Shown here piece by piece: positions 1 through 4,657 of a stretch of DNA of 6,386 nucleotides. How positions within the stretch are numbered: position 1 is the first letter of the stretch; the number at the start of each line of letters is the position of its first letter. Source of the stretch: Campylobacteraceae bacterium (lineage in GTDB: Bacteria > Campylobacterota > Campylobacteria > Campylobacterales > Sulfurovaceae); the NCBI GenBank assembly GCA_027031505.1, contig JALVQH010000081.1:1-6386 (forward strand). Direction: 5' to 3'. The notes beneath the pieces were generated by a model. The model searched no databases, was not told where the DNA came from, and was given only the letters and a program-made list of their open reading frames with translations. Position numbers and translations under genes: made by a program.

Positions 1-30
1 ATAAGTTTCATCTCCCCTTTGCCACCTTTT

Positions 31-39
31 GGGTATAAT
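31..39 (+). promoter_or_regulatory. Sigma-70-type -10 promoter element of ychF
   Basis: A perfect TATAAT lies at 34-39, preceded by GGG and by the T-rich stretch CCCCTTTGCCACCTTTT (14-30). No TTGACA-like -35 is present at the usual spacing. This fits the vegetative promoters known from Campylobacter and Helicobacter, which rely on the -10 box and upstream T-rich DNA. Transcription would start near 46, giving a leader of about 25 nt that contains the ychF ribosome site AAGGA (57-61). Confidence 0.75.
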
Positions 40-70
40 CGCGGCACTTTAATTGCAAGGACACACCACT

Positions 71-1174
71 ATGGGATTAGGCATTGGACTCGTCGGACTC
101 CCCAACGTCGGCAAATCAACCACCTTCAACGCACTCACCAAAGCCCAGAACGCTGAGAGTGCCAACTACCCTTTCTGCACCATCGAACCCAACAAAGCGG
201 TCGTCCCTGTCCCCGACCCGCGTCTTGAAAAGCTGGCTGCGATCGTCCACCCGGAGCGGATCCAGTATTCGACCCTCGATTTCGTGGACATCGCCGGACT
301 GGTCAGGGGGGCAAGCCAGGGGGAAGGGCTGGGGAACAAATTTCTCTCCAACATCCGCGAAACCGAAGTGATCCTCCAGATCGTCCGCTGTTTCGACGAT
401 GAAAACATCACGCATGTCGAAGGTTCCATCGATCCGGTGCGCGACATCGAGATCATCGAGACCGAGCTGTTGCTGGCCGACATGGACGCCCTCGAAAAAC
501 GGATCGCCGCCCTGCAGAAAAAGGCCAAAGGGAATGACCGCGACGCCAAAGCTCAGCTCGCCGTCGCCGAAAAGCTCCTGCTGCATCTTGAAGCCGAAAA
601 TCCCGTCAGCACCTTCCCCGATCAGGACGATGAAGGGTTCCGCCAGCTGGTGCGTGACCTTCGCTTCCTCACCGCCAAGGAGATCATCTACGGCGCCAAC
701 GTCGACGAAGAGGGTCTGGAGGAAGACAACGCATACGTGCGTGCCCTTAAAGAATACGCAGCCAAACACAACCGCGAAGTGATCAAACTCTGCGCCAGGA
801 TCGAGGAAGAGATGGTGGAGTTCGACGAAGAGGAGAAAGCTGAGATGCTCGAATCGCTCGGCGTCGACGAGTCGGGGCTCGACCAGATCATCCGCAAGGG
901 CTTTGACAAACTCGGCCTCATGAGCTACTTCACCGCCGGGGTCAAGGAGGTGCGCGCCTGGACCATCCGCAAAGGCACCCCTGCCCCCAAAGCCGCCGCG
1001 GTGATCCACAACGATTTCGAAAAAGGGTTCATCCGCGCCGAAGTGATCAGCTACGACGATTTCGTCGAATACGGCGGCGAAGCCGGAGCCAGAGAAGCGG
1101 GCAAAATGCGCCTCGAAGGGAAAGACTACATCGTCCAGGACGGCGATGTGATGCATTTCCGGTTCAACGTGTAG
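71..1174 (+). CDS. ychF: Redox-regulated/ribosome-associated ATPase YchF (OLA1 family)
   Basis: This 367-aa protein has the full length and domain order of the YchF/OLA1 subfamily of Obg-like P-loop NTPases. It is cytoplasmic, binds ribosomes, and is linked in other bacteria to stress response and start-codon choice. Visible motifs are the P-loop GLPNVGKS at residues 9-16 and the switch II motif DIAG at 73-76 followed by Leu77, where classical GTPases have the catalytic Gln (the HAS-NTPase signature). The NVDE motif at 210-213 replaces NKxD and gives the family its preference for ATP. A coiled-coil insertion lies at about 120-195 and a TGS domain at about 284-367. I chose the ATG at 71 because AAGGA (57-61) precedes it by 9 nt and MGLGIGLVGLPNVGKS is the family N-terminus; an in-frame TTG at 53 would overlap the ribosome site. 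The gene has its own promoter and terminator, so it is probably monocistronic. Confidence 0.97.
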   Translation: MGLGIGLVGLPNVGKSTTFNALTKAQNAESANYPFCTIEPNKAVVPVPDPRLEKLAAIVHPERIQYSTLDFVDIAGLVRGASQGEGLGNKFLSNIRETEVILQIVRCFDDENITHVEGSIDPVRDIEIIETELLLADMDALEKRIAALQKKAKGNDRDAKAQLAVAEKLLLHLEAENPVSTFPDQDDEGFRQLVRDLRFLTAKEIIYGANVDEEGLEEDNAYVRALKEYAAKHNREVIKLCARIEEEMVEFDEEEKAEMLESLGVDESGLDQIIRKGFDKLGLMSYFTAGVKEVRAWTIRKGTPAPKAAAVIHNDFEKGFIRAEVISYDDFVEYGGEAGAREAGKMRLEGKDYIVQDGDVMHFRFNV

Positions 1175-1180
1175 ATATTC

Positions 1181-1204
1181 AATTAGGAGTAAGGAATTAG
1201 GAGT
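1181..1204. repeat. Pair of AATTAGGAGT direct repeats
   Basis: The 10-bp word AATTAGGAGT occurs at 1181-1190 and again at 1195-1204, separated by AAGG. It starts 6 bp after the ychF stop codon and just before the terminator hairpin. I recall similar AATTAGGAGT/GGAATTAG strings as dispersed low-complexity intergenic repeats in various bacterial genomes. No function can be read from the sequence. Confidence 0.6.
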
Positions 1205-1212
1205 TTTGGTTG

Positions 1213-1236
1213 GCGTTGCTCTGCAACGCTTTTATT
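1213..1236 (+). terminator. Intrinsic terminator of ychF
   Basis: A perfect 7-bp stem, GCGTTGC (1213-1219) and GCAACGC (1223-1229), closes a 3-nt TCT loop and is followed at once by TTTTATT (1230-1236). It begins 39 bp after the ychF stop codon. This is a classical Rho-independent terminator and separates ychF from the DUF302 gene downstream. Confidence 0.85.
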
Positions 1237-1251
1237 GATACATTTTATTCT

Positions 1252-1298
1252 GGAGGCGGGACTTCAGTCCCGCAATGCAGAGCTGAAGCCCTGCCTCC
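1252..1298. repeat. REPIN-like double-hairpin repeat, copy A
   Basis: This 47-bp element consists of two 22-bp REP-like units in inverted orientation, 1252-1273 and 1277-1298, separated by 3 nt. Each unit begins (on its own strand) with GGAGGC and carries an internal hairpin around CTTCAG. The left hairpin core is GGGACTTCAGTCCC. The right unit differs at several places but keeps its own stem (one G-T wobble), so the differences are compensatory. The ends also pair with each other, allowing a long cruciform. A second copy lies at 1905-1951, with 39 of 47 bases identical. REP/REPIN elements of this form are non-autonomous and are usually mobilised by a genome-encoded RAYT (TnpA_REP) transposase. 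No such gene is in this window, so the REPIN label is inference. Confidence 0.7.
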
Positions 1299-1354
1299 GA
1301 AATGGATAAACCATACAAAGAAACACATAAGTCCGGGGCAGAAAGCCCTAACCA

Positions 1355-1385
1355 ACGTAACACGTAGCACGTAACACGTAACACG
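1355..1385. repeat. Heptamer tandem repeat (ACGTAAC)n
   Basis: There are four head-to-tail 7-bp units plus a partial fifth: ACGTAAC (1355-1361), ACGTAGC (1362-1368), ACGTAAC (1369-1375), ACGTAAC (1376-1382) and ACG (1383-1385). One unit carries an A-to-G change. The array ends 4 bp before the ribosome site of the DUF302 lipoprotein gene, so it lies in that gene's leader or promoter. Short tandem arrays of this kind can change copy number by replication slippage. It is too short and lacks spacers to be CRISPR. Confidence 0.85.
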
Positions 1386-1399
1386 CAAAAAGGATCCCC

Positions 1400-1879
1400 A
1401 TGAAACACACCCTCGCCCTCCTCACCCTTGCCGCCCTTCTCGCTCTCGCCGGCTGCAGCACCAAAGCCGGTGAGACCAAGTTTATCAGAAAAGTGGTCAG
1501 TGATTACAATACCAGCCAGACCATCGCCCGCTTTACCAACGCCCTCAAAGCCAAAAAATATATCCCCACCCACCGGATGGATCATACCGTTTTGGCTACA
1601 CAGGAAAAGATGTACCTCAAGCCCACCATCAGCGTCGATCTGAGCAATCCCCTCATCGACTCCAAACTGCTTGATTGCAACCCGACTTTGGCTACCGATC
1701 TGCCTGCCCGCATCGGCGTGTATCGTGAGCTCAGCGGTCAGGTGACGCTGGTCTATACCAATCCGGAGTATTGGACCCTCAAACACAACATCAAGGACAA
1801 AAACTGCCTCGAACTGATCAAAATCATGGCGGCAGACTTCGACGAGGCGAGCGGTGCCGTCGCGAAAAAAGCGAAATGA
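1400..1879 (+). CDS. DUF302 domain lipoprotein
   Basis: This 159-aa protein starts with a lipoprotein signal: Lys2, a hydrophobic stretch at 4-17, and the lipobox LAGC ending at Cys19. The mature form would be a lipid-anchored protein of about 141 aa, in the periplasm or at the outer membrane. The mature part resembles DUF302: an early helical segment with FTNALKAKKY, then the strand-rich core with SVDLSNPLIDSKLL, an NPTLATDLPARIGVY stretch (the usual 'P..gl.LP.ri.vye' motif) and GQVTLVYTNPEYW near the C-terminus. The biochemical role of DUF302 is unknown to me. Two further Cys (in LLDCNP and DKNCLE) could form a disulfide; this is inference. The start ATG follows AAGGA (1390-1394) by 5 nt. 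The gene is a single unit between two REPIN-like repeats, with a heptamer array just upstream. I see no strong -10 box; TACAAA at 1314-1319 is only weak. Confidence 0.8.
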   Translation: MKHTLALLTLAALLALAGCSTKAGETKFIRKVVSDYNTSQTIARFTNALKAKKYIPTHRMDHTVLATQEKMYLKPTISVDLSNPLIDSKLLDCNPTLATDLPARIGVYRELSGQVTLVYTNPEYWTLKHNIKDKNCLELIKIMAADFDEASGAVAKKAK

Positions 1880-1904
1880 GTCATCCTGAAGATGGCTCCA
1901 TTCA

Positions 1905-1951
1905 GGAGCAGGGACTTCAGTCCCGTTTTGCAGGGTGGAAGCCCTGCCTCC
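1905..1951. repeat. REPIN-like double-hairpin repeat, copy B
   Basis: This is the second 47-bp copy, in the same orientation as the one at 1252-1298, with 39 of 47 positions identical. The left hairpin core GGGACTTCAGTCCC (1911-1924) is unchanged. The right unit (1930-1951) has become a GCAGGG/CCCTGC stem with a 6-nt loop. Most differences fall in the 3-4 nt spacer, the outer edge of the left unit, or the right-hand loop, so stems are conserved better than loops. It begins 25 bp after the lipoprotein stop codon and may act as a 3' mRNA stabiliser or weak terminator, although no T-tract follows. Its GGAGC start (1905-1909) can also pair with GCTCC at 1895-1899. Confidence 0.7.
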
Positions 1952-2069
1952 ACATTGGAGAATCATCCACTGTTTTTATTAACAGAAAAGAACCCTTTGA
2001 AAAACATACCAAAAGAGGTTTCACTCAGAGGACACAATTACCTCTAATACTACGAAGGATTCAACCCGC

Positions 2070-2292
2070 ATGACCACCAACGACATCCTCCACCGCATCC
2101 AGACCGCCCTCCGTCTCAAGGATCCCGAGATCCTCATCATCTTCGGGCTCGCCCGATCGCGACATGAGCCTCTCCCGGATCAGGGACCTCTTCCGCAACC
2201 CCGCCCACCCCAAATACCGCCCCTGCTTCGAGGCCGTCCTCAACGACTTTTTGATCGGATTGGACGTGTTTTATTTCACCGGACAGGACTGA
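2070..2292 (+). pseudogene. DUF1456 (YehS-like) gene with apparent +1 frameshift
   Basis: Translation from ATG 2070 (AAGGA at 2055-2059) gives MTTNDILHRIQTALRLKDPE and then ILIIFGLARS, which match the start of a DUF1456 domain. From about 2160 this frame turns into Pro/Arg-rich nonsense that runs to 2306. Dropping one base near 2154-2160 moves to the frame starting GAC at 2161, which reads DMSLSRIRDLFRNPAHPKY and continues to FLIGLDVFYFTGQD, stopping at TGA 2290-2292. The joined 73-aa protein aligns without gaps to the C-terminal half of E. coli YehS as I recall it, which has a comparable VSMPEITAMMRAPDHKNF segment. YehS carries two such domains; this gene carries one. The restored stop overlaps the first base of the panE ribosome site, as expected for an intact operon partner. 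It is either a recent pseudogene or a sequencing error. DUF1456 function is unknown. Confidence 0.72.
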
Positions 2293-2302
2293 AGGAGCGA
2301 CC

Positions 2303-3217
2303 ATGAACCCCCTCACACGTATCCTCATCGCCGGCAGCGGCGGCGTGGGCAGCTACGTCGGTGCTCAGCTGATCCGCCACACCGATGCCAGTGTGTCGCT
2401 GCTCGCCCGCGGCAAACACCTCGAAGCGATCCGCGAACGGGGGTTGAGCATCGAGGAGGATCGTGAGCGTTATACGGTGACACCGGCGCACGCCGTATCC
2501 AATCCGGGCGCTCTGGGAGTTTTCGATCTCATTTTTGTCACGGTCAAAGCAACCTCTCTTAAAGATACTCTAAAATTAATATCAAAGAATATCAGCGATA
2601 AAACGGTTATTATTCCACTCCTTAACGGTGTAGGCCATGCCGAGCATATTCGCCAATATTATCCGGAGGCCACCGTCCTCGACGGCCACATCTACATCCT
2701 CTCCAATATCACCGCCCCCGGTACCGTCCGCAAACGGGGCAACGTCTTCCGCCTCGTCTGGGGCAGTGAGCAGGCGATCGACCCGGAGATCATCCGCGCC
2801 CTCACCGCGCTCTTCGATGCCGCCGGACTCCGCCACAAACACAGCAACACGATCACCCTCGACAGCTGGAGAAAATACCTCTTCATTTCCGCCTTCGCTT
2901 CCCTGACCGCCTACTACGACAAACCGATGGATGCCATTGCTGACGAACATACCGAAGCGCTTACCGCCCTCCTCTACGAGATCACCGCCGTCGCGCAGGC
3001 CAAAGAGATCCCCCTGACCGAGGAGCACATTACCGCTGCCCTTACCCAGGCGGTTAGAGTCGCCCCCGGAGCCAGAACCTCTCTCCAGCTCGACATCGAA
3101 CAGGGCAAACCGGCCGAAGTCGAGGCGCTGTGCGGGTACATCGTCCAAGAGGGGGAACGGCTGGGGATTGCAACACCCGAGATGGAACGGATATACAAAA
3201 GGCTATCACCCAATTAA
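2303..3217 (+). CDS. panE: PanE/ApbA-family 2-dehydropantoate 2-reductase
   Basis: This 304-aa protein has the length and two-domain layout of ketopantoate reductase, which reduces 2-dehydropantoate to pantoate with NADPH for CoA synthesis in the cytoplasm. The N-terminal Rossmann motif is GSGGVGSYVG (residues 11-20), followed by Arg36, likely for the NADPH phosphate. Lys82 in VTVK and Asn108 in LLNG match E. coli Lys72 and Asn98. The C-terminal helical domain has WRKYLF with Lys191 at the catalytic-lysine position (E. coli Lys176), and TSLQLDIEQGKPAEVEA with Ser260 and Glu272 (E. coli Ser244 and Glu256). Ile195 sits where E. coli has Asn180, so the substrate is less certain than the family. 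The ATG follows AAGGAG (2292-2297) by 5 nt and lies 10 bp after the restored DUF1456 stop, suggesting translational coupling. An AT-rich patch lies at about 2551-2610. Confidence 0.88.
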   Translation: MNPLTRILIAGSGGVGSYVGAQLIRHTDASVSLLARGKHLEAIRERGLSIEEDRERYTVTPAHAVSNPGALGVFDLIFVTVKATSLKDTLKLISKNISDKTVIIPLLNGVGHAEHIRQYYPEATVLDGHIYILSNITAPGTVRKRGNVFRLVWGSEQAIDPEIIRALTALFDAAGLRHKHSNTITLDSWRKYLFISAFASLTAYYDKPMDAIADEHTEALTALLYEITAVAQAKEIPLTEEHITAALTQAVRVAPGARTSLQLDIEQGKPAEVEALCGYIVQEGERLGIATPEMERIYKRLSPN

Positions 3218-3262
3218 GTTCCGTTCTGCCAAAGGATTTACACTCCCATAACCTTTCTTCGC

Positions 3263-3268
3263 TACAAT
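3263..3268 (+). promoter_or_regulatory. Candidate -10 box giving a leaderless mRNA
   Basis: TACAAT matches the -10 consensus at five of six positions. TTTACA at 3237-3242 resembles a -35 but is 20 bp away, longer than the usual 16-18. Only 6 bp separate the box from the ATG at 3275, so a start point 6-7 bp downstream would fall on or next to the A of the start codon. No Shine-Dalgarno sequence precedes the ATG; the nearest AAAGGA (3231-3236) is 38 bp upstream. Readthrough from panE is the alternative source of mRNA, since no terminator is visible between 3218 and 3262. Confidence 0.45.
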
Positions 3269-3274
3269 GGATTC

Positions 3275-4606
3275 ATGAAAACAAAATACCTTATTTTCTT
3301 TTCGATATTTTTCACTGTGACTTTGCAGGCTGGCTACACCCTCAAGCCCTCCTCCCGCCCCCGAAGTGCTCTCGATCGAATGCACTTCCATACCGTGCGG
3401 GACATGCGGACGATCCCGCAGGATCCGGCATGGTACGCCCGGAAAGTAACGCCGATGAAGGTGGCAACCCAGCTTCGGTACGATGCAGCCTGCAATCGGC
3501 GCTATTTTAAACCGTGGACGATGGCACGCTTTGGAGAGCCGCTTGAGGAGATGGAGTGGGCGTTTCGGATGGTGCAGCGCAAGCCGGTCTACGACAAACG
3601 GCACAAACATGTTCTCGAAAAAACGTGGCAATGGTGGATCAAAAACGCCCATTTCGACGCCCTCGACAGCGTCAAAGGGCGTGCGGTGAGTGTCCGCCAC
3701 ACCAATCTCCGCGCCCTGCCGACCCACACCGCTGCCTACCGCGATCCGTGGAAAAACACCGAGGGGTTCCCGTTTGACTACAACCAGAACTCCGCCCTCT
3801 ACCCCAATACCCCTCTGTATGTTTCGCATTATTCACTGGACGGCAAATGGGTGTTTGTCCACTCCCCCGATACCTACGGATGGGTGCCGGTGCGGGACAT
3901 TGCGAGAGTCAGCAGGGCGTTTATCCGGCGTTTCAAGACCGGTCGATACGCCATGGCGGTGCGGGACAACATGATGCTCTACCACAACCGCCGCCGGGTG
4001 AGCCTCGTGAAGCTGGGCACCCTCTTCCCGATGGATCGGCAGGGGCGACACCTGCTTCTGGCGACACGGAGCCCCGGGGGTGAAGCCCGCATCGCCACCG
4101 TCAAGCGCCCCTCTCTCGGGATGGTCGCTCCCAAACCGCTGGCTTTCACCCCGGCCAATCTCACCTATATCGCCCGCCAGCTCAAGCGCGACCCCTATGG
4201 CTGGGGCGGGATCGCCTACGGGCGGGACTGTTCGGCGACGACACGGGATTTTTTCGGTGTGTTCGGGATCTTTCTGCGGCGCAACTCCTCCGATCAGGTC
4301 AAAGACGGAGCGCAGGTGATCGACATCAAACCCCTCAAAGGGCGCGCCAAAAAAGACGCCATTCTCAAACACGCCCGCCCTTTCCGTTCGCTGCTCTATG
4401 TCCCCGGACATATCGGCATCTATCTCGGCCGCTACAAAAACGAGCCGATCTTGATGCACACCTACTGGGGGGTGCGCCTCAAAGATTTTACCAAATACAC
4501 CCTCTCTCACACCATTATCACCACCACTGAGCCGGGCAAGGAGCTTCCTGAACTCCGTCGCAAGAGCATGATGTCCAACACGCTTCAGAAAATTATCAAT
4601 TTCTAA
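3275..4606 (+). CDS. Secreted SH3b/NlpC-P60 cell-wall endopeptidase
   Basis: This 443-aa protein is probably a periplasmic peptidoglycan endopeptidase (peptidase C40, gamma-D-glutamyl-diamino acid type). It has a Sec signal peptide (residues 1-19, TLQA then GY, type I cleavage likely). An N-terminal NlpC/P60-stabilising region with several Trp and His residues spans about 34-125. Two bacterial SH3 domains lie at about 135-212 (GRAVSVRHTNLRALP to YGWVPVRDI) and 215-280. The catalytic NlpC/P60 domain covers about 292-420. The likely triad is Cys319 in GRDCSATTRDFF, His379 in VPGHIGIYLG and His395 in ILMHTYWG. The stretch FGIFLRRNSSDQ after the catalytic Cys is typical of the family. This architecture matches the multi-domain SH3b1-SH3b2-NlpC/P60 proteins found in Desulfovibrio and Campylobacterota. 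The ATG at 3275 is the only start that keeps the whole signal peptide; no in-frame ATG, GTG or TTG lies between it and the upstream stop at 3215. No ribosome site is visible. Confidence 0.92.
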   Translation: MKTKYLIFFSIFFTVTLQAGYTLKPSSRPRSALDRMHFHTVRDMRTIPQDPAWYARKVTPMKVATQLRYDAACNRRYFKPWTMARFGEPLEEMEWAFRMVQRKPVYDKRHKHVLEKTWQWWIKNAHFDALDSVKGRAVSVRHTNLRALPTHTAAYRDPWKNTEGFPFDYNQNSALYPNTPLYVSHYSLDGKWVFVHSPDTYGWVPVRDIARVSRAFIRRFKTGRYAMAVRDNMMLYHNRRRVSLVKLGTLFPMDRQGRHLLLATRSPGGEARIATVKRPSLGMVAPKPLAFTPANLTYIARQLKRDPYGWGGIAYGRDCSATTRDFFGVFGIFLRRNSSDQVKDGAQVIDIKPLKGRAKKDAILKHARPFRSLLYVPGHIGIYLGRYKNEPILMHTYWGVRLKDFTKYTLSHTIITTTEPGKELPELRRKSMMSNTLQKIINF

Positions 4607-4614
4607 GAAAGTTA

Positions 4615-4623
4615 TGTTAAGAT
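4615..4623 (+). promoter_or_regulatory. Candidate extended -10 promoter for the antiporter-ubiX unit
   Basis: TG at 4615-4616, one base, then TAAGAT at 4618-4623 forms an extended -10 with four of six matches to TATAAT. It lies 8 bp after the endopeptidase stop codon. The predicted start near 4630 would leave a leader of about 25 nt that includes the antiporter ribosome site. There is no clear -35. The call is weak; readthrough from the endopeptidase gene is also possible because no terminator separates them. Confidence 0.35.
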
Positions 4624-4639
4624 TGTTTCCATTATCTAC

Positions 4640-4657
4640 AAAGGAGTCTCTCCATTG
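4640..4657 (+). promoter_or_regulatory. Ribosome site that fixes a TTG start codon
   Basis: AAAGGAG at 4640-4646 is the strongest Shine-Dalgarno in the window and stands 8 nt before TTG 4655-4657. There is no in-frame ATG until residue 97, well inside the third membrane segment, so the TTG is the natural start of the antiporter. Confidence 0.8.

Noticed and set aside
116..1156. Minus-strand open frame of 346 codons
   Set aside because: It lies wholly opposite ychF, is rich in Phe, Asp, Gly and Val as expected for the antisense of a GC-rich gene, and has no recognisable motif.
1336..1348. GGGC-AGAAA-GCCC hairpin as a terminator
   Set aside because: The stem is only 4 bp and no T-tract follows; it may be a decayed repeat fragment.
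1355..1385. CRISPR-like repeat array
   Set aside because: Units are 7 bp with no spacers, so this is a simple tandem repeat.
2014..2045. AGAGGT/ACCTCT inverted repeat upstream of the DUF1456 gene as an operator
   Set aside because: Arms are only 6 bp with a 20-nt gap, easily explained by chance, and no regulator is known that would bind it.
2070..2306. Uninterrupted 78-aa reading that overlaps panE as ATGA
   Set aside because: The ATGA overlap is tempting, but residues after about 30 are Pro/Arg-rich and unlike DUF1456, while the alternative frame gives a clean family match. Frameshift is the better explanation.
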